Below are positions 23,680 through 34,799 of a DNA stretch of 64,000 nt, one piece after another (position 1 is the first letter of the stretch; every line of letters begins with the position of its first letter). The DNA comes from Adiantum capillus-veneris (taxonomy: Eukaryota; Streptophyta; Polypodiopsida; Polypodiales; Pteridaceae), in NCBI GenBank assembly GCA_014529385.2, contig CM043952.1:154145557-154209556 (forward strand). Reading direction: 5' to 3'. The position numbers were made by a program, and so were the translations under genes. The notes under the pieces were generated by a model. That model was not told the origin of the DNA, did no database searches, and was given only the letters and a program-made list of their open reading frames with translations.

Positions 23680-23950
23680 CCACCTATAAATCAATAACTA
23701 TCAGAGATAGAGACTACACACCTCAAAGCAATTATTGAGAAGATGCCAACCATTTTACACGCTCTAATTGATGGCGTCGCGGCCGTTCACTCTCCTGGCA
23801 TAGTGCATTGTGATTTGCATCCCTACAATGTAATGCTAAATTTTACCCACTCAAATAAACCGTGCATTGGTATTATTGATTGGGTTATGATGCTTACAAA
23901 CTTAGCTAAGCATGTATCTAACAATTTTGTACATAATGCCGCTCAATCTT
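23680..23950 (+). pseudogene. protein kinase domain fragment (catalytic loop)
   Basis: The frame from 23743 reads ILHALIDGVAAVHSPGIVHC then DLHPYNVMLNF and CIGIIDWVMM. This is the catalytic loop of a eukaryotic protein kinase: HRDLxxxN appears as HCDLHPYN with catalytic Asp and Asn kept, and the Mg-binding DFG position appears as DWV. The helix before the loop is also recognisable. The rest of the C-lobe is missing because the hAT relic starts at about 23,960, and the N-lobe is not seen beside it because the chromovirus LTR ends at 23633. It is therefore a fragment caught between two transposons. The exact kinase family cannot be named. Confidence 0.7.
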
Positions 23951-23967
23951 CGTTTGTAATTTCGGAA

Positions 23968-26126
23968 TCACACCCAGCTAGACATTTCTTCCTTGTAGTC
24001 AGCACTTTTGATGTGATGCAATATCTTTTCATTGCAAAACATGTAAACTAATTTTTCAGCTTTGCTTGCTAATAATATGTTGCAAACTATGCTGTGAACA
24101 TACTTGTACATACTCCAATCTCTCTCAGAGCTCAAATTTGTTGCACATTGCACCAAAACTTTCATTGCAAGAGGAGGTAGACTCGAGTAATAATTTCCAC
24201 CATTCATCATCCACCAATTTCATGCAGGTTGCTCATTTACCATCGACTATGCAAAATCATTCACAAAAGATCCTTCTTTTAGTCTGAATGCACTCAATAC
24301 CTCTTTGATACAATCAATTTGATCTTGAACATTGGAGTAGAACATATTGACTACCTGATAGAAATTGTTGACCAGCTCTATATTTGGCATTAGGTGTAAA
24401 TTTCAATATTGTGGATCAAGCATGTAAGACACACTATGGAGTGGACTATGAGTGCTCTTCCACCATTCTTTGTTGTTTTGCAGAGAATGGTATTTGCCAC
24501 TCCTCTACTACAGAATCTTTTAAATTCCAATACTCTAGATCGAGCATGTATGCCACAGGGAGTGGACTATGAGAGCTCTTCCACCTTGCATGAAATTACT
24601 TAGACAAAATTCTTCATTGTTTTGCAGGAATGGTATTTGCCACTCCTTCTCTACTACACATTCTTTTAACTTCTCAAGATTTTTATAAATTTGTTGGATT
24701 TTCCACCAAGTCATCCACACTTTGCCCATATTTGGCACCTTCTTTTCAAGGTTGCAAATTTCAAACATAACGGGCATCATTACATGTTATGCATCCATTA
24801 CACTCCTCCACCAAGCAGCCTTGTTTAAGGATCCACGTAGACAAGCAATTTTTTCTTTCACTCTTTCACATTGGTCAAGCTGCCATTCTTCAGACTCCAT
24901 GTAGTAAAAAGTGTCAATCACTGCGCAATTATTGTGTAGGAGTGATTCCAATGTGTAATAGTGAGTGAAAATCGGAGTATCTACAGGAAATTTCAACATA
25001 ACTTACATGTGTCTCCTGTACAAATCAAGCACTCTTTGTAGTTTCAAAATGAACTTCACAACTTGTCACACTCTGTCAATTATTTTGGTAAACCATGTAG
25101 TTTCTTCACTAGTATACCGATCTTTTAGCACCGAGTATAATATGTGCATATTGCAACCATTGGCGTAAATGTGTGGAAAGTGCTTTTTTTATATTACCAA
25201 TATTTTTACAATTCTTTGCATTGTCCATGACTACTTGAACGACATGTTCAACACCTATTTCTTTAAATACATTAATCAAGGTTGCAGCAATATATTTGTC
25301 ACTTTTAATAGCACCGAAACTATCAAGAGATTTTATGAACGTCTCTCCCCTTAGGCAAACCACCAACATAACATTCATCAATGGCCTTCTTTGAATGTTA
25401 GACTAACCATCACCGACAATTGTGTATCATGAAAGCGATATATTCCCAAGGATTATTTTGGAAACACGCTCTTTTACTTTGATGTAACATTTAACCAAGA
25501 GATTATTTTGTATCGTGTGATACAAAGGGGTTGAAAATCCAAGACTAAACTCGTTGATTTTCTTCCATTCATGTTTCCAATGATGGCTATCAACCATGAA
25601 CAATGCACTGTCATTGAAAAATTTGCTTTTGCAAGTGCATTTTGTGCTTCTTCTAGTGTCTGCATTTGGAAGCTTTGATGCAATGATCTTTAATGCATTT
25701 GTCCAAGCCCATCTTCATTGTGGCGCTTAAAAGAAACATTGCTTGGGCATTTCATCTCCTTATGCATGTTATTGTGTAGTATTGGTTGGTGTCACCATAT
25801 GATTATCATGATTGGTATTTAATCCTAGCTGCTCTTGACATGCATCCATAACAAATTTATCTACCTGTTGTCTCTTGCCACCCTTTTTTGTGAGCTCTTC
25901 TCTCAAATGCTTTGCAATTGCAAGCACTTGAGGACGATCCATTTACAAAAATTCTTTGTAAGGCTACTTGAAAAATGTTTCCTAATACATGGAGCCTCGC
26001 TTGATTTTGTGTTGTAGCAAAATTTACATTTCCACTCCATATATCAATTGCATATGTTGTGAGCAGACCCCCACTCTTTGTCGAGGGCTTCTTTTTCCTT
26101 TCTTGGCTTTGTACCACGTGTGCCAA
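23968..26126 (-). pseudogene. hAT-superfamily transposase relic (DUF659 / hAT dimerisation)
   Basis: Read right to left: an N-terminal segment at 26126-25857 (DIWSGNVNFATTQNQARLHV), a segment at 25683-25474 with NALAKANFSMTVHC, a DUF659-type core at 25381-25109 with ETFIKSLDSFGAIKSDKYI and VVQVVMDNAKN (the conserved TDNA block, its aspartate retained), then broken frames, and the C-terminal dimerisation domain at 24210-23968 with LAMKVLVQCATNLSSERDWS and LVYMFCNEKIL. Domain order and total length (about 2.1 kb) fit one hAT transposase gene. Stops and frameshifts between every block show that it is inactive. Terminal inverted repeats were not identified. Confidence 0.85.
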
Positions 26127-26312
26127 TAGTTTGCTCCATTGCTTGAATTTAATGTTGAAGGCAAAAGAACTAAATATTTGGTTTTAAAAACAATTCTCTA
26201 CTTTTCATTTCAATATATATTAAAATTGAAAATCTTCTTTAAGAAAGCAATCAATTTACACATTGTGCAATTTGCAATGCAGTCTTGTCAATCCACATAT
26301 TGACCACATATG

Positions 26313-26585
26313 TGTTAAAGTTTAGGCATCTCAAGTGAACTGCCCAATGTGATCCCATTATTTAGTTTGGCTTTTAGGTATTTATTTTACTTATTTATCA
26401 AAGTCTTGGGTAGGGCAATTTATTGGGATTGCTATAGAGGCAACCCCTTGCCTCCATTGTATACACATTTCAGTTATTCATTTCCAAGGTTGATTGGTTT
26501 AGGAGACTCTCTTTCTCTTGTTCTCTCTTTCTCTCTTGTGCTCACTCCCCTTGGTCTCTACACTTCTGTATCATCAACTTTGACA
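26313..26585 (+). repeat. 5' LTR of the copia-type element
   Basis: Begins TGTTAAAGTTTAGGCATCTC and ends ATCAACTTTGACA. Compared with the 3' LTR it has roughly a dozen substitutions and a longer CTCTTT tract, so insertion is not recent. Confidence 0.92.
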
Positions 26586-26597
26586 TGGTATCAAAGC
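26586..26597 (+). promoter_or_regulatory. primer-binding site, initiator tRNA-Met type
   Basis: TGGTATCAAAGC directly follows the LTR terminus. It differs from the standard TGGTATCAGAGC by one base. Confidence 0.85.
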
Positions 26598-28043
26598 GCA
26601 AGGCTCGTTGATCGCAAGGGAGGAGAACCGGCGTGAAGAGGAGGAGGACTCGTTGAAGGGAGGAGCTCTAAGTTCATCGAGAAATAGGGCAAGGAGCATG
26701 GAGTTCAAAAATACTCACAGTAAAGCCTTAGTGTGGAGCGTTTTTAAACTGTGAAACTTTTTTTTTTGCCTATTTGCAATCGTGAAAGGGAAAACGCTCA
26801 ATTCTTTGGCAATTTCTAGTGCCGCTGGCGTTTTGAAGTCAAGCGGGCAATTTTTCTACTAGAGGGTACCAACAACAAGCTACTTCAACGACGTCAAGCC
26901 AGGCTCATTCATCGATTGTAGAAGATCATCACAGCAGGTCTGCATAGCAGGAAAGGTCCACGACTTGGTGATTGCCTTCATTTATGAGGTAGAGGTAGAG
27001 GTGGACTTCTCCCACAGACATGCTCAACTCTGAGCTCCCACCTACATTGTGAAATGCCCCACCGACGGTGTTCATTGGGTCCTTGAAGTCCTTTGGGGTG
27101 CGCAATAGATTGGGCAGTGCTATGAGCGTCTGGGATGACAACAAGGACTGCCAACAAATGGAGGAGTTTGCTAGAGGACAGTGGTAAAGGTCAGTTGGAC
27201 AAGGATGAAAATTCCAATGCTCAGTTAGTTGCCTTGGTACCCACAAGGTACGATCAGAGTTGTCATGATTGTGATTTGACGCTTTGTTTAGCTCGAGAGT
27301 TGGAAGCCAAAGTCAAAAGCAAGAATTCACTTGAAGACAAGGATAAAGGCAAGACGGATAGAGATTACGGTAATAAAGATTTGACAGAGGAGATTGGCAT
27401 GGCACTCGTGGTGGTGGCCACAGTGGCTTTCTAATCAAAATGACATGTGTCACCACTAGCTTCAGCCAGAGAGTGGCAGAGAGGGGCAAGCACTACTCCC
27501 TATAATCAATTTGGACCCTTGTGTTGGAGTTCAAGTTATTGGTGTTTGGACCCATAGGCCAGAGTTCAATGCACATGCATCTGGCAGGAAACCAATCAAA
27601 CGTCTAAAACACTATGGATGGGCTAGCCAATTCATTGTTGTTGGTCATATTATGGACAAGATGTGCTCCAACAGTTCATTATCTTGGAGTTTTATATTTT
27701 GGACGTGATATGTTCATAGTTCACAAATGGGGATTATTAGACGTAGTGTGGGCTAGCCAATCCATTGTTGTTGGTCAGATTATGGACAGGATGTGTTCCA
27801 ACATTTCATTATCTTGGAGTTTTATATTTTGGACGTAATATGTTCATAGTTCACAAATGGGAATTATTGGACCTTGTGTGGACTACAAAGGCAATAGTTG
27901 CTCAAGATGGATTTACTTTTAGGTACAAAGTAGAGAAGAGCAACACCGAGGTGTATCCAATTGGTGGTCACTATTGGGTGTCCATGGTAGCTTCTTCAGT
28001 GACTTGGTCTCACTATTGATGTCCACTATGAGTCTAGAGAGGG
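26598..28043 (+). pseudogene. non-coding or decayed interior of the copia-type element
   Basis: One frame (27135-27434) resembles the start of a copia gag: it begins TRTANKWRSLLEDSGKGQL and continues polar and charged, but no zinc knuckle follows. The segment 27620-27749 is repeated at 27750-27879 (130-bp period, GGGCTAGCCAATYCATTGTT). The repeat length is not a multiple of three, so the duplication shifts frame. No protease, integrase or RT motif was found. Confidence 0.6.
28036..28043 (+). promoter_or_regulatory. polypurine tract of the copia-type element
   Basis: AGAGAGGG lies directly before the 3' LTR start TGTTAAAG. Confidence 0.8.
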
Positions 28044-28295
28044 TGTTAAAGTTTAGGCATCTCAAGTGAATTGCCCAATGTGATCGCATTATTTAGTTTG
28101 GCTTTTAGGTATTTATTTTACTTGTTTGTCAAAGTCTTGGGTAGGGCAATTTATTGGGATTGCTATAGAAGCAACCCCTTGCCTCCATTGTATACACATT
28201 TCAGTTATACATTGCCAAGGTTGATTGGTTCAGGAGACTCTCTCTCTCGTTCTCTCGTGCTCACTCCCCTTGCTTTTGCATCGTCGACTTTGACA
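28044..28295 (+). repeat. 3' LTR of the copia-type element
   Basis: Starts TGTTAAAGTTTAGGCATCTC and ends CGTCGACTTTGACA, followed at once by the target duplication ATATG. Confidence 0.92.
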
Positions 28296-28300
28296 ATATG

Positions 28301-31300
28301 TTGTGAGAAAATTTACACATTGCAATGCACTCTCTATCTGACATTATGCATACAACAAAGCTATGAATTTTTCAACATAATTACAAACATGAGGATTAGT
28401 TCTACACCCTTTGCAATTTGCAAACAATAAGATACATCAAAAAACTTCACATTGTTCATATATATAGAGGTTTAGGGTTTTTTAATTTTCTCAACAATTG
28501 AGAACTACTTTCACCCAATCAAGGATTGTAATCCCCTTATGCATCCAATTCAATATATAAAAACTATTCTCACCCAATTAAGGATTATAACTCTCATATT
28601 GTGCAGTGACAAATAATGTACTTTTACCCAATCAAGGATTGTAGAGCCCCTTATGCATTTGATTCAATATATAAAAGCTATTCTCACCCAATTAAGGATT
28701 ATAGCTCTCATATTGTGAAGTGACAAACAATGTACATCAACTAAAACCTATGATGGTGTGATGCAAGACTTCAAGCCTTCTCTATATACCCATTACACTA
28801 GTAATGGGCATCCAACCCTTGACTATCAACTCATTATTTAAATATGCTCGTCTTCTAAAACCAACTTCAGCCCCTTTATGAACTAGTGGCTTCGTCTCGC
28901 AATGAGCATGACTCTTCAAAGATTCAATGTGTTTGGCATTGTACCCTTGCCTTCATTCAATGATTTAAATATTTTCAGAAGTGGTTACGGTATTAAGAAT
29001 CACGTTCGGTCCAAAAAAAGGCATGTAACTCTGTAACCTTAGTTCAATTCACAAGGATCAATAATTGTACCCGGGATACACTACCTAAGGATTTCTTTAG
29101 TCAAAATGCCAAAGATAGTAGAGTTTTTACTATATACTGGTAAGCTCGCCATGCCGTTTTTAACCTTTTAGGCTATAATTATACAGTAACATATAAGAGA
29201 AACTAACGCTGAGCCATTTTTGCATAAATTAGAAGCATAACAACCAAGGTATTAGTAATAACCAAGAACAGCAACCCTTTAGTAGCATATACAATAAGGT
29301 TAAGTGAACCTTTTCTTTAAAACTAGGCCGAATCTCAGATGGAGCAAAGGGGTCTAAGGTAAATCATATGCCAGCCAAAGTGGAAGCCAAAATAGTGGAA
29401 TACAACATCATACCAGCCCAAGGTAACATTCGGAATGGAAACAACTCTGGCAAAACGGATCAGACTAGACTATGTACATGAAGCAAGGGAATCCCATCGC
29501 ATATCCTTCATGCATGATATCAAATAGCCCTTAGAAAAACCAATGAAATGTTATTTCCAAATACATACCAAGCAATCCACCAACCAAGTCCCAATAAGTA
29601 ATCTTCAGCCCAATATAGGTTCCATCCCCTTAAAGTAGTTACAAACATCGTAATCACTTTATCCGGATAAACATAACCAGCAGACCAGAGTTGCCCAATA
29701 ACACATCAGGCATACCCATGCCATAGGCTCATAGCCACATGCATTTAGAGATGACAACATACTATCATTTATCAAGAAAATATCTATTAGCTTCAAAAAT
29801 CTACACACCAAGCAAAAGAACTCCACCTGAGATGAAGCGAGTGTCTAGGATAATTGGAATGAACATTCATTTTGAGTAAAATGTATGTGCTTTGAATACA
29901 TAGATGTTTTTGTGCATGTACTTTCTTGTTGTCTATAGCTAGATATCTTTTGAACACGGTGTCCTATTGTGCCCAAGTAGTCTATCAAAAATAGCAAGAC
30001 ACACATAGTCTAACATAAGGCCCTCCTAGGTAACTAGGTGGGTTGAGACACTCACTTTGCCAGATTACACTTTGTTTAAGATCTTTGAATAGACCCACTG
30101 CCAGTAATTCTTGCCTAGGTTGACAAGTTCTAGGTGGCTTCAACATAGATCCTTGACGGGGTGCCTATTCACAATCATTGTATTCCTTTGTCTTGGTTGG
30201 TTTTAGGAGATAGGAACTACCAATTTCTCTCTTTCTATTTAAATTTTTTTTCTAAACTTGATGTCTTCTTTTAGGGAAAGACTACATTTAAATGGGAAAC
30301 CTACAGCATTATAGTATTTACAAAAAACTATCTTATACTGACTCACAATGCCTTAAAATTCCTATTGGAGTATGAAGTTTTCAGAAACATTGTCTAATAT
30401 TGGCTTACAAATCCTTAAAACTTCTATTGGAGTACAATGTTTACAGTATCATTGCTAATTCTTGAACAAGTTCCATGAGAAACTAAGCAACAGTCTCACT
30501 AAGGCTATCATTAGAGATAACCACTAGCTCAACATCAGGCTTTGAATGCTCATCTTATAGATGAGGTAGTGGGCCCATACTCAATGTGCCTACTATCTCA
30601 TTGATTATAGTGCCTCAAAAAGGGTGGGTGCGCACACACACATGCACGCATGCGCGTGGTCACTCTGTTGAGGGATTTTCTCCTTGGGAAATTTATATGC
30701 TTCTTCTGAGTGCACTACCTCCTTATGTAGTTCTTGCACCGACTTCAAAATTGGTGGGATTTCCCTCTTGATATAACATAGATTATTATGGTGGGATCCT
30801 TCCCTCCAATTAAGAGGTTGGCATCCTTGGGGACTTAAGTGGTATATATAGTTTTTTTTTACTCCTTGTCTCTCTTCACCCTATTTTCAATTATGGTGGG
30901 ATCCTTCCCTTCAATTAAGAGGTAGTGATATTTATAAGGTTTTTTTTACTCCTTGTCTCTCTTCACCCTATTTTCCTTGTCACGATATGGGCTTAAGGGT
31001 CTCCTCATCCTTCCCTTTTTCTGTCGCTCCTGCAGCACGGTAATGCGCATGCCTCTACCTCCTCTCCTCCCTTAAACATCACAAGGGTGGGCTTGTCCTT
31101 TGGATCTCATACTTGGGGTGTCACCTTTTTGCTCTTCACCTTGACATTCTCTACGTAATACTAGCCCTTCCCTTTACTAAAAATGTTGACATCTTTGCAA
31201 CATGATTTAAATTTTCTATCCTATTTCTTTCATTGCCTGAAAGAATTCTTTGAAGTATAATACTAGCTTGTTCTTGTTTGAACCTTGTTGGATTTATGAA

Positions 31301-31600
31301 CTGGCTTTCTAATGGTAAGGATATTTGGTTTATGAAAGTGATGTTTGGCCCTTTGGAAGGGCTACTAGCCTAGGCTTGAGGCCATCTATGGATACCTTAA
31401 TCTTGACTATCTCATACTTTGGTGCTCCTTTGGCTTAAGTGGCTTATTGTTAGTTGTTAACAATAGGGGTTTGTTGGTCCCATTTATAGCATATATATAG
31501 TATAGAAAGTTTGTGGTTTATATCGGCAAATTTACCTATTGTTAGTAATAAGATGGAATGCAAAATTATGGATTTGCTGGATTATGACATAAGGTTTTAG
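28301..31600. other. unassigned stretch with three local tandem repeats
   Basis: No gene was recognised. CCCAATCAAGGATTGTA at 28515 repeats at 28627 (112-bp period). At 30,330-30,445 a ~70-bp unit (CTTAAAAYTYCTATTGGAGT) occurs twice. TTATGGTGGGATCCTTCCCT at 30785 repeats at 30891 (106-bp period). The rest looks like diverged non-coding DNA. Confidence 0.55.
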
Positions 31601-31612
31601 CCATTGTGATTT

Positions 31613-31755
31613 TTCCTTTTTATGCTTGCACCTTGAAGGCATGTATCCATATGCAAGACCTTCACATGGGCAAGAGAATTCATGATGAGATCAAAAGGTA
31701 TTGAAGAAACATGTTGTGCTTGGCAATGCTTTCATTGATCTATGTGTCAATTTTA
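31613..31755 (+). pseudogene. pentatricopeptide-repeat (PPR) protein fragment
   Basis: The frame reads FYACTLKACIHMQDLHMGKR IHDEIKR, and after a +1 shift VLKKHVVLGNAFIDLCVNF. This matches the PLS-class PPR consensus (LKAC...L..G+.IH..I...G....V.LGNALIDMY.KC), about one and a half repeats. PPR proteins bind organellar RNA and act in editing and splicing. The fragment is frameshifted, ends abruptly at a gypsy chromodomain, and cannot be functional. Confidence 0.7.
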
Positions 31756-31781
31756 TCAATTCACCAAGTTTGCATAAAAAT

Positions 31782-32041
31782 AGATTCTTGATTCTCATGT
31801 TTTACGTACAAGGCATCATGAATGCCATCAACTTTTGGTTAAGTGGAAAGATAGACCTGAAGATGGTTCCACTTGGAGGAACATTAGTGTGAGTAAGAAT
31901 TGTGAGGACAAGGGTCTTAGCAAGAGCCTAGAAAGGGGCTATGGGCCCATAGGCTTCGGAAAGGGGGCTTATGGCATGGTTGGGTGGATAATGGCAAGCC
32001 ACTCCCCTTGTCTTCATAGTTATGCTAGTGAGGTTAGCTAG
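31782..32041 (+). pseudogene. chromovirus chromodomain fragment
   Basis: The open frame reads ILDSHVLRTRHHECHQLLVK followed by WKDRPEDGSTW, the chromodomain signature (I-D-R...YLVKWK...ATWE) at the very end of gypsy pol. The frame runs open to TAG at 32039. Only the C-terminus is present. It joins the PPR relic on the left and a copia integrase on the right. Confidence 0.8.
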
Positions 32042-32883
32042 GGTGGTCGAACATGCACATTGGCCCTTTATCCAACACTGACAGTCCTCAGCAAAATGGT
32101 GCTATGGAGAGGAAGAACATTATAGTAAAGGTGATTCATACACTCTCTTACATCATGCTTCCCTATTCCTTATTTGGGGGTGAAGCTGTGGCTACATCTG
32201 TAAATATTATCAACGGCTCTCTCACAAAATGTTGAATGGCATCACACCACATGAGGTATTCACAGATCCTAAACATATTTTCTCACATCTTCGTGTTTTT
32301 GGTTGCGTTGCTCATGTTCATTCTCCATTAAAGAAGAGGAGGAATTTGAATCCAAAGAGATGATGATCTTTTGTGGTTATGTTTCTCACTCCAAAGGATT
32401 TTGGTTTTGGGTCCTTCTTTAGAGGATATTGTTCCCTTTCATGATGTGTGGTTTAATGAGACTAGATTCGGTCTTCACTCTATTGAATATTCTTCATCTT
32501 ATGCTTGTATTGACATTTTCTCACATGTTGTGATGGTTCAACCTCTCCTAGTACCTCCAATCCATGTCATTACCATGACCCCTCCTACTGGCATTTCAAC
32601 TAATTCCTCTTCAGCCTTTCCATCATCATCATCATCATCATCTCCCTCCATTTCGTTGATTCCCACGCCCTCTATGCCAATTGATATTGGTGGTACTTCT
32701 ACTACACATGTGAAACCCAAGGATCCTCCTAGATGCATCCACACTCTGGTTCAAGATTTTGGTCTCTCAAATTTTGCCACTAGTGGGCAAGTTTCTATTC
32801 ATCCTATTGAGAACAATCATACTTTGGAGAATTTACCACTTGACTATTCAAAGGCTTACAAGATGGCGAGTGAGTTTTTTTGA
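32042..32883 (+). pseudogene. Ty1/copia integrase to pre-RT fragment
   Basis: DSPQQNGAMERKNIIVKVIH is the copia integrase signature (PQQNGVAERKNR) carrying the third catalytic acid (E of ERK). It continues FGGEAVATSVNIING, then in shifted frames TPHEVFTDPKHIF, LRVFGCVAHVH and the FVVMFLTPKDF-type block (family: GYS...GYR). The frame 32371-32883 holds EDIVPFHDVWFNE, a Ser/Pro-rich linker with eight or more consecutive Ser, and DPPRCIHTLVQDFGL, the region before copia RT. The RT itself is absent. At least two frameshifts are present. Confidence 0.8.
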
Positions 32884-34133
32884 GCGATGAAAAAAATGAG
32901 CGAGCCCCTCAATAATTTTTTCTGTGAATAGAGTATGACAAAGAGATGGTAGAAGAGTATGACAAAGACATAATTCAATAGACATTAATGGAATCATAGA
33001 ATATCAATATTAATGGAATTCAATAGACATTAATGGAATCATAGAATATCATAAAACACAAGAAGCAAATAACTAACAATAAATGCTAGACCACACCACT
33101 CAAGCAAAAAAAATAAATAGAAATGTCTTATAGTGATTCTATGGTGCGAATCTCACAAATTATCAAAAGGGTTCCCACCCATATGTCTATCTCCCTTGTC
33201 TACCACATTCGTCGACACAAATGTCTCCTCCCTTCCTCACTTTTTGGGGTGAAGCAAGAATTTTAAGTAAGTAGAAATGTAGAAATTAGTGCATCATCAA
33301 AATCCAAAGAAGCATGCACACGGCCAATGGCCAAACATTTGACAAAATGGGATCTCTCCCACATCCAAACTCAAGACGCAAGCCCTTGGGATGACATAAG
33401 AACTCAAGAAAAAAAGCCATAAAGGTATTGCTCCTTTGTGCAGTCCCCTCCATGCCACTCTAGAGGCCATAAGTGCTCGAGTTGCATCTAGCAAGTAATG
33501 TCGTATCGTGGTGTGTGTAAGAGTTATTCCTAGTGCACAAAACAAGAGTGCACTCTTTGCAATGTAAAGTGGAGGGAGTGGTCCGCATGTATGCACTGAA
33601 AATATTGTGATCTTCTTCTCTACTTAGTAATATAAAAAATTGTTGGGTCCCCTATATGAGCACCCTAACATATAGATTTAAGCTAGTGGATGCTACCATT
33701 TTATCACAGAGCTGAGCTTGTGTTGTGATGGTCATTCGTGCAAATCTTGGAAGCATGTCCTCTTGATGTTCGTCCTCTTGAAGGTACATAATCCTAGAGA
33801 TACATTGCCTCGCTTATAGCTCTTGCAAGGTGACGTTGATCAATCAGCCTTTATTTTCTCTTCTTGGACACCAAATGTTCCATTCCGATGCAAGTCATCA
33901 TGGGTTGTGGAAGGATAAGGGAATGGTGGGCCAAAGTGTGATGCTTTTGGACAAAATAGGCCTCACAAATAGTCTATGTGTCCATGGGGCACTGGTAGGA
34001 CAACTATAGCTAATGAGAGAGAAGAATTATTTCTTTGTTGTCCTATGGACACATCCTAAGGCTATGTTTAGGGGTGTTTCCTCTATGTCACTTGCTTTGA
34101 TTGGCAAAGCAAGTTTGTGTCGATTTTTAGGTA
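32884..34133. other. unassigned stretch with a 45-bp duplication
   Basis: ATTCAATAGACATTAATGGA at 32973 repeats at 33018, each followed by ATCATAGAATATCA. A 99-codon minus-strand frame (33297-33596) has no recognisable motif. Nothing else was identified. Confidence 0.5.
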
Positions 34134-34134
34134 G

Positions 34135-34158
<24 letters not shown>
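34134..34158. repeat. (GA)n microsatellite
   Basis: About twelve GA units. Confidence 0.9.
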
Positions 34159-34167
<9 letters not shown>

Positions 34168-34189
34168 GTAGCGCCTGGCCTCGCAATAG

Positions 34190-34540
34190 CATTAGCACTC
34201 GAATTCGCCGTCGTCAAAGATGGTGCAGACCCATGCTAGAACTGGTCCGCACCGAGGCGGAGTTTGGAGAATTTTCAAATACAATGACTTGATTAAAAAA
34301 ATGCAAAAAACCTCATTTGTATAGTGTGTTAAAGAGCCTGAATGAAAAATAGTATTGTTTAAAAATTTTGTTGGAACCAGTCCGCACCAGTGTGGACTGG
34401 TTTTGACAGCTTACACAAGGGTTGGCCCGGACTGAGGCGGAGGCAAAACTTGGTGGCTGGAGCACTGCAAATGATTTGATTCAAAAAAAACAAAAATCCT
34501 CATTTGTTTAGTGTTAAAGAGCCTGAACGTCATTCAATAT
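34190..34540. repeat. 185-bp imperfect tandem duplication with palindrome
   Basis: GGTCCGCACCGAGGCGGAG...CCTCATTTGTATAGTGTGTTAAAGAGCCTGAA is followed by a related copy, with TTAAAGAGCCTGAA at 34329 and 34514. Between them AACCAGTCC (34376) and GGACTGGTT form a 9-bp stem with a 10-base loop. It lies beyond the 3' side of the decayed Helitron helicase, so it may belong to that element. Confidence 0.65.
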
Positions 34541-34799
34541 TGTTGCGCAGCTGCTTCATCCATGAATTAGTGTTGTCATTCCAAACCGAAGTCATGGAGA
34601 AATTTGAAGACTATTTGAATATATATTGAGCTACTGAATGTTTCTAGTGAATATCGTGCACAATTTCAACTAGAATAGGGTGAAATATATCAGGGGTTGG
34701 TAGGTTGAGAATTTTGAGATTTCAGCGGCTTGTGATTCGTAACAACATGACATAAACAAGGCCTGGTGTAAATGCGTTTTTAAAGATCAGAAGAACTTT

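Larger units (their letters stand above)
26313..28295 (+). mobile_element. short Ty1/copia-type LTR element, two LTRs and exact 5-bp TSD
   Basis: The LTRs (26313-26585 and 28044-28295) both start TGTTAAAG and end TTTGACA. ATATG lies at 26308-26312 and 28296-28300, a perfect target duplication. TGGTATCAAAGC, complementary to initiator tRNA-Met with one change, starts directly after the 5' LTR, and AGAGAGGG precedes the 3' LTR. The 1458-base interior has no integrase or RT, so the element could only have moved with proteins supplied by another copy. Orientation is plus from the positions of primer site and polypurine tract. Confidence 0.93.

Noticed and set aside
34240-34275. Possible Helitron 3' terminus (hairpin followed by CTAG on the minus strand)
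   Set aside because: The stem is only four base pairs and the flanking base is not T, so it cannot be called.
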